From Pirellula sp. (lineage in GTDB: Bacteria > Planctomycetota > Planctomycetia > Pirellulales > Pirellulaceae), in assembly GCA_021299695.1 (NCBI GenBank), contig JAJTEK010000012.1:1-63387 (forward strand): DNA of 63,387 nucleotides, given 5' to 3'. The notes beneath the pieces were generated by a model, which saw only the letters and a list, made by a program, of their open reading frames with translations, was not told where the DNA came from and did not search any database. The translations under genes were made by a program, and so were the position numbers. This document shows, in pieces, positions 7,460 to 14,768 of the stretch (within the stretch, counting starts at the first letter, position 1; every line of letters begins with the position of its first letter).

Positions 7460-7737
7460 TACTGCACGGAGTTCCCGTCAATGTCAACGATCCCTTCGCT
7501 TGAACGCGAGAGAAGCTCATCTAGGATTTCTGGCCTACCGGCTAACCTGTGCAATATCCTGTCGTACAAATCAGCACGAAGCTGTTCGCTTGATACGACA
7601 CCACCGATGACTTCATTGTCGTCGAGAATTACTGCTCCGCTTCCGTGCGCCTTGCTCCGCAATTGCTCCACAAACCGCTTGTAGGCAACTTCGTCTTTGA
7701 ATAGATCACGGCATTTATCGAGTGCCATAACGCTCAT
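7459..7737 (-). CDS. Small protein, possible antitoxin (first gene of the operon)
   Basis: A 92-residue protein with no confident family. The middle (GAVILDDNEVIGGVVSSEQLRADLY) resembles the strand-turn-strand-helix of Phd/YefM-type antitoxins, preceded by a charged helical stretch and followed by a short acidic tail. I chose the ATG at 7737 because AAGGGGA lies seven bases before it; the frame is open to another ATG at 7773 that lacks such a site. It opens the overlapping three-gene operon (TAATG with the next gene). An inverted repeat 38-53 bases upstream may be its operator. Confidence 0.55.
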   Translation of the reverse strand: MSVMALDKCRDLFKDEVAYKRFVEQLRSKAHGSGAVILDDNEVIGGVVSSEQLRADLYDRILHRLAGRPEILDELLSRSSEGIVDIDGNSVQ

Positions 7738-7774
7738 TTCAATTCCCCTTTTCTTGGCGATCACTGGGTGCATT

Positions 7775-7790
7775 CCGGTTACATACCGGT
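7775..7790 (-). promoter_or_regulatory. Candidate operator upstream of the three-gene operon
   Basis: CCGGT (7775-7779) and ACCGG (7785-7789) form an inverted repeat with a five-base spacer; the same bases also give a direct repeat CCGGTT-acat-ACCGGT. It is 38-53 bases before the chosen start of the first gene, where a promoter would be expected. Binding by the antitoxin-like or sigma-like product is inferred only. Confidence 0.4.
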
Positions 7791-8126
7791 TGCGACTCCA
7801 TCAGTAAGGGACAGCTCGTCTCCCTTTTTTGTCAAACAATAATCAAACCGCATGGAAGACGTAAGTCCTTTTCGGGGATAGCTTTGCGTTCGATCGAACC
7901 CGGATTGCAGGCGAAAAATCCCGAGATTTTCTCCGAAATTCGCCACGGCCGCTCGAAAACGCCCCCAAAAAACATCACGCCGCACCCCGGTGCTACTGCG
8001 TAAGTGTACAGGAGCCTTGAAGTGGACCCCATTATTCGGACCACGGGCGGCCCCGCATTTGATAGCGGCCGCCGGTCGTTTTCGACCCCGTGCGATCGAA
8101 CAGCGGGAGCGATGCCCATTCCAAAT
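7791..8126. other. Intergenic stretch, nothing firmly recognised
   Basis: An open frame of about 140 codons crosses this region on the minus strand but runs into the palindrome and composite repeat, and its product has no recognisable domain. Near 8020-8045 the text 'gaagtggaccccattattcg' recalls the ends of some IS3-type elements, but no second end, target duplication or transposase remnant can be seen. I regard it as non-coding. Confidence 0.5.
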
Positions 8127-8159
8127 TAAAAAAACCGGGGACAGTCCCCGAGTTTTTTT
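8127..8159. repeat. GGGGAC-A-GTCCCC palindrome, copy 5
   Basis: Centred on base 8143, with A-run and T-run; one mismatch breaks the outer stem (ACCGGGG against CCCCGAG). It lies between the upstream region of the three-gene operon and composite repeat C. Confidence 0.92.
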
Positions 8160-8206
8160 GATCGTGAGTAACCCACCGCAACTTGGGTCGCCTGCTATTT
8201 GCAATC

Positions 8207-8556
8207 AACACCGATCCGTAACCGGATCGTTTGCCCCAACGGGGCATAATGAGATAGCCCAGGGTAGAGCGCAGCGCCACCCTGGGTCGTACGCGATCGC
8301 CCTGGGTACGCCGACGCCCCAATTCGCCAAAGCCCTGAAAGGGCCGAACATGTGCGCATCGATTGACGCACCGCCGGTTCCGCCCTTTCAGGGCTTGGGT
8401 TGTTTCGGGCACACCGAATCCCAGGGCGGCGCTTCGCTTTGCCCTGGGCTATCCCCTTGCGCCCCGTTGGGGCATAAAACCATCGGGCTTCGTTCAATGA
8501 ACCATCGATCCCTGCGCCCCGTTGGGGCATAAGATCATCGGGCAAACGCCATCCTG
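8207..8556. repeat. Composite inverted repeat, copy C
   Basis: Same plan as copies A and B, preceded by the shared leader (cccaccgcaacttgggtcgc at about 8172-8191). It is longer because the right outer hairpin, GCCCCGTTGGGGC followed by 'ataa' and 'catcgggc', is present twice (about 8461-8488 and 8516-8542). This internal duplication suggests growth by slippage or recombination between short repeats. Confidence 0.88.
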
Positions 8557-8560
8557 AACA

Positions 8561-8585
8561 AAACGCTGGGACTGTCCCCGCGTTT
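8561..8585. repeat. GGGGAC-type palindrome, copy 6 (degenerate)
   Basis: AAACGCTGGGAC, T, GTCCCCGCGTTT: one mismatch in the left arm, and the central base is T where most copies have A. It follows composite repeat C directly. Confidence 0.85.
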
Positions 8586-8622
8586 CCCCCCGTGTTTTGT
8601 CTATGCACGATAGGCGGATCCG

Positions 8623-8736
8623 CACCAGGAGCCTCTTGCCTGGTTCTTGGACTTGGCGACCTTAGCGTCTTTGCGGTGAAATCCGATTCCCAACGATTCT
8701 CAAGAAGATACTGTCGCACAACTCGGCCCGACCGTC
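8623..8736. repeat. Dispersed intergenic repeat (CTTTGCGGTGAA family), copy 3, identical to 1-114
   Basis: The 114 bases starting CACCAGGAGCCTCTTGCC match window positions 1-114 with no difference that I can see and in the same orientation. Such identity over 8.6 kb suggests recent duplication or gene conversion. Deletion between the two copies would remove most of the island. Confidence 0.9.
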
Positions 8737-8808
8737 TACCCCATCACTAGATACTCAGTGCTCGCAGAAACAACTGGCAATCGAAGCATATCCCACTTAC
8801 TAACAACC

Positions 8809-8839
8809 AAAAAACTCGGGGACTGTCCCCGAGTTTTTT
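8809..8839. repeat. GGGGAC-T-GTCCCC palindrome, copy 7
   Basis: Perfect palindrome centred on T8824, with A-run, CTC, core, GAG and T-run, 42 bases past the stop of the small membrane protein gene. It is placed and built as that gene's terminator would be. Confidence 0.94.
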
Positions 8840-8881
8840 AGCCCAAACGAAACCAGGATGAACCTCCTTAGGAAGATAGAA

Positions 8882-9052
8882 TCAAGATCCTATCCTCTTC
8901 TTTGCTACCCCCAGACCAATAGCCAGAAAGACCATCGATATCGCGAAGAACGTAACATTGAACTTACCTCCCATAAACATCGGTAAGACCGCGGCGTCCA
9001 TAAACAAAAAAGCTGTTATCAAAAAAGCCGATACGCGATTTTCTCTTGACAT
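8882..9052 (-). CDS. Two-helix membrane microprotein (56 aa)
   Basis: A 56-residue protein with two likely membrane helices (about residues 8-25 and 30-50), joined by a short turn with MGGKF and ending in a basic tail (KKRIGS). I chose the ATG at 9052 since GGAGGTG lies about ten bases before it, which also argues that the gene is real. An in-frame start at 9139 would add 29 residues with no membrane signature and is unlikely. I do not know the family. It stands alone between palindromes, like the other island units. Small hydrophobic proteins in such settings can be toxins or abortive-infection effectors, but nothing here shows that. Confidence 0.6.
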   Translation of the reverse strand: MSRENRVSAFLITAFLFMDAAVLPMFMGGKFNVTFFAISMVFLAIGLGVAKKRIGS

Positions 9053-9167
9053 TGATTCCACACCTCCAAATCCTCCACCTTTTTCCCTTCGTGCAATCAT
9101 TATAGTGTTGAAGCGCACGCACCGCATGCTTCTTCGCAACAGTCCACTATTTTCTAAATAAACTTGA

Positions 9168-9197
9168 GAAACATCAGGGGACAGTCCCCGAGTTTTT
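9168..9197. repeat. GGGGAC-A-GTCCCC palindrome, copy 8 (left arm degenerate)
   Basis: The core GGGGACAGTCCCC and right arm GAGTTTTT are intact, but the left arm reads AACATCA where AAAAACTC is expected, so the outer stem is lost. Confidence 0.88.
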
Positions 9198-9398
9198 GGG
9201 TGTTAGCCGCGTGGCGCAAGCCGTGGGCTATTTCGTTTAACCCGCAGCCAACGGCGAGGAACTTAACCAAGCCCGCCAGGATGCTATGTATGGGGTCGAA
9301 ACGAGTTTGTGTTGCTACTGGTAGCAAGGACGTCAGCGAGCAGCCGATCGACTGGCAGAACTGCGCGGTGTGACATCCTACCTTTCGCCCAAGATCTA

Positions 9399-9427
9399 AA
9401 AAACTCGGGGACAGTCCCCGAGTTTTT
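9399..9427. repeat. GGGGAC-A-GTCCCC palindrome, copy 9
   Basis: Perfect palindrome centred on A9413 with A-run and T-run. It directly precedes the second copy of the 52-bp direct repeat (9432-9483). Confidence 0.94.
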
Positions 9428-9431
9428 GGTT

Positions 9432-9483
9432 AAGCAAACAGCCGACTTTCTCCGTTGCCGACCGAGATCGACTGCGTCGTGAG
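9432..9483. repeat. 52-bp direct repeat, copy 2
   Basis: Same orientation as 5489-5540, beginning AAGCAAACAGCCGAC, with a few differences near its end. It follows a palindrome here, whereas copy 1 precedes one. Confidence 0.85.
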
Positions 9484-9653
9484 ATTACCAGGGGCGGATT
9501 ACGGGATCGCCTGCGGCGTTTGAGGGATTGGGGTGCGCGTGGGTTTTGTGTCGGAAAGTAGGTGGTCTCATCACCGGTACGTGCGGGCTCGGAGGCCCAC
9601 ACTACGGACTAATTGGCTACGCGACGCTGAAAGTGATTGATCTGAATGGCTAG

Positions 9654-9682
9654 AACAACTCGGGGACAGTCCCCGAGTTTTT
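9654..9682. repeat. GGGGAC-A-GTCCCC palindrome, copy 10
   Basis: Centred on A9668; core and GAGTTTTT arm are intact, and the left arm AACAACTC has one change from the consensus. It is the last copy seen in the window and forms the edge of the right inverted-repeat arm. Confidence 0.92.
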
Positions 9683-9764
9683 GGCTGTTTATCCTGCTCG
9701 AGCCCAAACGCCGCTTCCTGGCGGGATTCGTCAAATCGCCCAACCGCTGGCGCTGGTTGGCTCA
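9655..9764. repeat. About 110-bp inverted repeat, right arm
   Basis: This is the reverse complement of 5538-5650, differing at only a few positions (for example CGGCGTTTGGG against CTGCGTTTGGG when read in the left-arm direction). With the left arm it encloses about 4 kb; recombination between the arms would invert that part. Confidence 0.85.
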
Positions 9765-9884
9765 CAGGGTCGCTAAATGGTATCATCTCAGTCGTTGCGG
9801 ATTCCTGATTCTCAACCCCTCCCCCCCATCTAATCCTCCCGAATCATTCCCCCTAGGCTCTGTGACATAGGCTCTGTGAACACC

Positions 9885-12800
9885 ATGGTGCTTCGATCCT
9901 CGCTGCTGTTGATCTCGCTTTGGTCAACCTGGTGCTCTTGGTGTATCGGACAAGAATCACCGCCCCCTGGCATCGCCCATACCATCGATCTCGGAAACCG
10001 CAGGGAACTGTTTGTCGACCGGTTTTTGATCGAGTCCCTCGACGGTCTGTCTCATAAACTCCATGAGCCCAAAGCGACCGAACCCATGGAACAACCGGCC
10101 GACCCCATGGAGTACGGGACGATCATTCAGGACGGCTCCCTTTTCCGTATGTACACCCGCGATGGCCGCGGGGCACGATTCGACGGAGATCAGACCGAGG
10201 TCACCCGATACTGCGAAAGCAAGGATGGAATCCATTGGACCAAGCCGAACCTGGGACTGGTCCAAGTCGATGGATCCAATGAAAACAATGTCGTCTTGAA
10301 CGAAGCTCCGTTTTGCCACAACTTTGCTCCCTTTCTCGATGAGAATCCAGTCGCGCCCAAAGAGGCACGCTTCAAGGCGCTCGCCGGAACGGTCAAATCC
10401 GGATTGGTCGCGTTCCAATCCGCAGATGGCATCGCCTGGTCAAAAATCCGCAATGAACCGGTGATTCAATACACCAAAGAATACGCATTCGACTCTCAAA
10501 ACGTCGCGTTCTGGTCCGCCCACGAAGGGCTCTACGTGTGCTACTTCAGACACTTCCTCGACGGCAAACTGCGTTCGATCTGCCGCACAACCTCCAAAAA
10601 CTTTATCGATTGGACCGAACCCATCGCGATGCGCCCCAATTTGCCCAATGAGCATCTCTACACTTCATTGACTCACCCTTACTTTCGCGCCCCACATATC
10701 TATATCGCAACCCCCACACGCTTCTTTCCCAATCAAGGCGATCGAACGGACATTCTCTTCATGTCCGCAAGAGGTGACCAACCCTTCGATCGGACGTTTC
10801 GCCAAGCGTTCCTTCGGCCAGGTTTGGATGGCGATCGGTGGGGAAACCGCGCGAACTATGCCGCTTGGCATATCGTCCAGACCAGCGATAGCGAAATGTC
10901 CCTCTACACGACCCCCTTTCGGCGATTCACTCTGCGACTCGATGGATTCGCCTCGATCCACGCCGATGCCGATGCAGGACGGATGACATCCAAGGTCTTT
11001 ACAATGGCTGGTGATCGTTTGGTCATCAACGCTTCGACCAGCGCCGCAGGTTCCATCCGCGTCGAATTGACCGATCCGCAAGGTAACCCTATCGAGGGCT
11101 TTGCCTTCGAAGATTGCCAGCCGTTCGTCGGTGATGCGATCGATGCGACGGTGACTTGGTCGTCCCAAACGGCACTGCGCGCATTGGCCGGCCGCCCCAT
11201 CCGCGCCCGATTCGAAATGACCGATGCGGATCTTTACGCAATCGAATTTCCAGTCGATGAATCAAGCCGAGTCGACTTTCGACAACAGGTCCGCCCGATC
11301 CTCGAGCAACGATGCTTCGCTTGCCACGGCGCACTCAAGCAAGAAGCCGGCTTGCGATTGGATTCCGCTACGGCAATCCACCAAGGGAGCAGTTCCGGGC
11401 CCGTGATCGAAACGAAGGACGCAAACTCAAGCGTCCTTGTTCGACGAATCCTCGCTGAGGATCCACAAATTAGGATGCCCCCCGAAGGCCACTCGCTTGC
11501 CGAATCTCAGATTCAAACCATCCTCGCTTGGATCGAACAAGGTGCACAGGTTCCCCGGATCGATTCCCCGGAACCGGATCCTAATGAGCATTGGGCTTTC
11601 CAAATCCCTGTTCGACCCAAAATCCCCAACCTCCAACCCTCGAACGCTCCGATCCATCCGGTCGATGCGTTCTTGCAAGAGTCCTGGCAATCCGAAGGTC
11701 TCGTTGGGCAACCCCAAGCCGATCCGTATACCCGACTGCGGAGAGTCTACCTCGACCTTATCGGGCTGCCACCTAGCCCAGAGTCCCTCGCCGATTTCTC
11801 CCGAAATCCTTCCCAAGAAAATTACGAACAGATCGTCGATAAACTGCTCGCTTCTCCCATGTACGCAGAACGCTGGGCTCGGCATTGGATGGATGTTTGG
11901 AGGTACGCAGACTGGTTCGGCAGACGGTATGTACCCGACGTTTGGAACAGCGCTCCACAGGTTTGGCGCTGGCGCGATTGGATCGTCGAGTCCCTCAACG
12001 CCGATGCGGGTTACGACCACATGGTCACTCAAATGCTCGCGGCCGACGAAGTCAACCCAGGTGATCCGAAATCGAATGTCGCTACCGGTTACCTGGTTCG
12101 AAACTGGTATGCATTGAATCCCAACGACTGGATGCGCAGCAACGTCGAGCATTCGAGCAAGGCTTTTTTAGGTTTGACGTTCCACTGTGCCCACTGCCAT
12201 GACCACAAATACGATCCGATCAGCCAGGAAAACTACTTTCAATTGCGAGCCTTCTTCGAACCGATCGCGGTCCGGCAGGATCGACTCGCCGGCCAAGCAG
12301 ACCCCGGGCCGTTTCAAGAGTACGAGTACAGCACCCTGCGAAAAGTACAACGCCTCGGTCGGGTGGGCATCTATGACAAATCACCCGATTCGCACACCTG
12401 GTTTTATACCGGAGGAGACGAGCGGAATCGACAAACCGACCGCGGATCGGTCTTGCCCAATGTACCGGATTTCCTCAAAGCCGCTTTCGAGCAACCGATC
12501 GAACCTGTCTCTCTACCGACGACAGCCTGGTACCCTGGTCTCGATCCTGAAATTCTAAAAACGGTGCTTATGGAAGCAGACCAAGCCATCGCGCAAGCGC
12601 AAACCGAACTCGATGCGTCAACCGCCGCGTCCTTGGCAGCGCAAGCGGATGCAAACAAAAGCGATGCAAGCCGAGCCCTTGAGCAGGAGGCACTCGAAAC
12701 GGCCAAGATCCTTGGCCGACAGATCCAGGAACTTCAGGCCGCCCACAGCCCCGAGGAGACCGGGATCCTCAGCGGCCGGCAATCGCTCCTGATGGATGCC

Positions 12801-14729
12801 TCGCAAGGTCGACGCATGATCTACCGGAGCGTCCCTGAGATCTCTTCGGTCCAGGAAGACGATCGCATCGAATTCCTGGTCCAAATCCTAGCCGACACGC
12901 ACTGGAATTTTCAGTTGACTCGCGACAACTCCACAGGTGCCACGGCCACCTACATCGGTTTTGAAAAGGGGCAGATCAAGTCCTACAAACCCGCGTCGTT
13001 CGATGAGTTCGAGGTCGGTAAGTTCGATCCGCAAACTCCCGATGTCCTGGCCGTTGAACTGACCTTGCACCCCAAGGACGATCGGTGCACGCTCAAGGTG
13101 CACTCTCTTAAGGACCAACGAGTGCTGGTCGAAGGACTGAGCGTTGCACTCAATGGATGGAATCCTCTCGGGGATCCGACCAAGGGGATTTTGTTCGACG
13201 CTCGGCCCGGCTCGATCGCTGCAATCGACGATTGGCGTTATCGCAGGAAAGTTCCAGATGGACCAAATGGACCAGATGGACCAGATGGAGTCGGACCAGC
13301 CGAGTCGATCCTGGAATTCACGTTCGAGACTCCCGAACACGCCGACAAGGATCTTGTCGGAATCCTCGAATGGACCTCAGCTCAAAACTACTCGATCGCC
13401 CCTGCCAGGTCGGTGATAGTTCGCAAGTTGCCATCGTTGCACTTGAGCAAACTCCAACAGGAGCTTGCACGCGCTCAGCGGTCCATCGATCGAATGCGAC
13501 TGCCGACCGAAACGGCCAGAGCCAAGCTCGAGTCGAGCCAAGCCAATCGCCGCCAACTCGAGTCGCGAATCGAAGCCGAGAGGCTCAAGTACATGGCAGA
13601 CCCTCCCTCGAGTCTTGAATCGATCCAACGCTCGGCGCATCGAGCCATGATCGACGAGAAAAACGCCGAGTTTGCAAGACAACGGGTCGAATGGCACGAG
13701 GCCAGAAAGCAATTGGCCGACGTCGAAGCGAAACCGCTCGGGGATTCCAATCGAGCGAAAGAACTCGATACTGCGAATGCAAGATGGGCCAAGGCCCAAG
13801 TGGATTTCGAAGCGGCCAGACAGGTGCTCGACCAAAGCGAGCAGATCGCACCCGAGCAAGCGACCTACAAGCCACTTTCACCGCAGTATCCGCGGACCAG
13901 TACCGGGCGTCGACGCGCCTTGGCCGCTTGGATCGCTTCCTCTAAAAACCCACTGACGGCTCGAGTCGGAGTCAATCACATTTGGATGCGGCATTTCCAC
14001 GAACCGCTGGTCAAAACCACTTTCGATTTCGGACGCAATGGCAGCTTGCCAACGCATCCGAAATTGCTCGATTGGTTGGCCGTCGAATGGATGGAATCCG
14101 GTTGGAGCATGAAGCATTTACACCGATTGCTTGTCACGAGCCAAGCTTACCAACGCGAGTCGGTTGTCGCAGAGAATCCCTCGCAGATCAAAGATCCTCA
14201 AAACCAAAAGTACTGGCGAATGAACGCAGGACGCATGGAGGTCGAGGTTCTACGCGATTCGATCCTCGAAATCGCCGGCAAGTTGGATCCCGAAATGGGC
14301 GGACAGGAGTTGGAGAACAAAGATATGTTTTCTACGTCGAGGCGCACGCTCTATTACTCGTGTCAACCTGAAGAAGATGGCAAGAGCGCTTTGGGCATGC
14401 TCTTTGATGGACCCGATGCGAGCGATTGCTACCGCCGGACCAGGACCGTTATCCCCCAGCAATCGCTGGCGCTGACCAATAGTCCTCTGGTCCACGAGGT
14501 TGCGCCACAGATCGCTCAGCGGATCGAGTTGAGCTTGTCACAAACAGACCGAAGCGACGCAGGTAGATTTCTCGATGCAGCTTATACGCTCCTATTGAAT
14601 CGGCCAGCAACCCTTCAGGAAAGGGAATTGTGTTTGGAGTATCTGAACTCCTCAAGCGATTCAACGTCCCAGCGATCGAGCTTGATTCGCGTCCTATTGA
14701 ACCACAACGACTTTATCACGATCCGCTAA
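9885..14729 (+). CDS. Secreted propeller/PSCyt1/DUF1549/DUF1553 (PSD1) multidomain protein
   Basis: About 1,614 residues. After a signal peptide (to about residue 25), residues about 30-430 look like the beta-propeller glycosidase-like module frequent in planctomycetes (ELFVDRFLIE, then SKDGIHWTKPNLG). Next is PSCyt1 with a haem-c motif CFACH near residue 480, then PSCyt2/DUF1549 with a second CAHCH near 770 (CHDHKYDP), a middle part with coiled-coil stretches (about 890-950 and 1200-1330) around a concanavalin-like segment, and a PSD1/DUF1553 domain to the end. Families of this type are thought to serve periplasmic electron transfer linked to polysaccharide use; the substrate is unknown. A GTG nine bases earlier (9876) could also start it. 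A nine-base repeat codes GPNGPDGPDG near 13258. It is followed 39 bases on by its usual DUF1501 partner. Confidence 0.9.
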   Translation: MVLRSSLLLISLWSTWCSWCIGQESPPPGIAHTIDLGNRRELFVDRFLIESLDGLSHKLHEPKATEPMEQPADPMEYGTIIQDGSLFRMYTRDGRGARFDGDQTEVTRYCESKDGIHWTKPNLGLVQVDGSNENNVVLNEAPFCHNFAPFLDENPVAPKEARFKALAGTVKSGLVAFQSADGIAWSKIRNEPVIQYTKEYAFDSQNVAFWSAHEGLYVCYFRHFLDGKLRSICRTTSKNFIDWTEPIAMRPNLPNEHLYTSLTHPYFRAPHIYIATPTRFFPNQGDRTDILFMSARGDQPFDRTFRQAFLRPGLDGDRWGNRANYAAWHIVQTSDSEMSLYTTPFRRFTLRLDGFASIHADADAGRMTSKVFTMAGDRLVINASTSAAGSIRVELTDPQGNPIEGFAFEDCQPFVGDAIDATVTWSSQTALRALAGRPIRARFEMTDADLYAIEFPVDESSRVDFRQQVRPILEQRCFACHGALKQEAGLRLDSATAIHQGSSSGPVIETKDANSSVLVRRILAEDPQIRMPPEGHSLAESQIQTILAWIEQGAQVPRIDSPEPDPNEHWAFQIPVRPKIPNLQPSNAPIHPVDAFLQESWQSEGLVGQPQADPYTRLRRVYLDLIGLPPSPESLADFSRNPSQENYEQIVDKLLASPMYAERWARHWMDVWRYADWFGRRYVPDVWNSAPQVWRWRDWIVESLNADAGYDHMVTQMLAADEVNPGDPKSNVATGYLVRNWYALNPNDWMRSNVEHSSKAFLGLTFHCAHCHDHKYDPISQENYFQLRAFFEPIAVRQDRLAGQADPGPFQEYEYSTLRKVQRLGRVGIYDKSPDSHTWFYTGGDERNRQTDRGSVLPNVPDFLKAAFEQPIEPVSLPTTAWYPGLDPEILKTVLMEADQAIAQAQTELDASTAASLAAQADANKSDASRALEQEALETAKILGRQIQELQAAHSPEETGILSGRQSLLMDASQGRRMIYRSVPEISSVQEDDRIEFLVQILADTHWNFQLTRDNSTGATATYIGFEKGQIKSYKPASFDEFEVGKFDPQTPDVLAVELTLHPKDDRCTLKVHSLKDQRVLVEGLSVALNGWNPLGDPTKGILFDARPGSIAAIDDWRYRRKVPDGPNGPDGPDGVGPAESILEFTFETPEHADKDLVGILEWTSAQNYSIAPARSVIVRKLPSLHLSKLQQELARAQRSIDRMRLPTETARAKLESSQANRRQLESRIEAERLKYMADPPSSLESIQRSAHRAMIDEKNAEFARQRVEWHEARKQLADVEAKPLGDSNRAKELDTANARWAKAQVDFEAARQVLDQSEQIAPEQATYKPLSPQYPRTSTGRRRALAAWIASSKNPLTARVGVNHIWMRHFHEPLVKTTFDFGRNGSLPTHPKLLDWLAVEWMESGWSMKHLHRLLVTSQAYQRESVVAENPSQIKDPQNQKYWRMNAGRMEVEVLRDSILEIAGKLDPEMGGQELENKDMFSTSRRTLYYSCQPEEDGKSALGMLFDGPDASDCYRRTRTVIPQQSLALTNSPLVHEVAPQIAQRIELSLSQTDRSDAGRFLDAAYTLLLNRPATLQERELCLEYLNSSSDSTSQRSSLIRVLLNHNDFITIR

Positions 14730-14768
14730 GGCCACGCGCCGGCCGACGGCGCCCCATGGAGCGACACG

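Larger units (their letters stand above)
9053..9875. other. Repeat-rich intergenic region at the right end of the island
   Basis: This 820-base stretch holds three palindrome copies (listed separately), the second 52-bp direct repeat and the right arm of the 110-bp inverted repeat. Near 9205-9230 there is a hairpin-like text (agccgcgtggcgcaagccg) of a kind frequent in planctomycete intergenic DNA. Just before the next gene 'taggctctgtga' occurs twice with only a base or two between. I found no gene or tRNA. Confidence 0.7.

Noticed and set aside
8018-8046. Text resembling an IS3-type element end (gtggaccccattattcgg)
   Set aside because: There is no second end, no target duplication and no transposase remnant nearby; the likeness is short.
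7779-8204. Open frame of 141 codons on the minus strand
   Set aside because: It runs across the palindrome and repeat leader, has no recognisable domain and no ribosome site.
7990-8719. Open frames of up to 180 codons over composite repeat C
   Set aside because: Same repeat-driven translation as in copies A and B.
9200-9260. Possible tRNA-like fold
   Set aside because: No T-loop GTTCRA pattern or acceptor stem pairing could be found; it matches a repeat hairpin better.
2165-9682. Integron-like cassette array with attC sites
   Set aside because: Palindromes are short and near-perfect, lacking the bulges and R-box/L-box of attC, and no integron integrase is seen.
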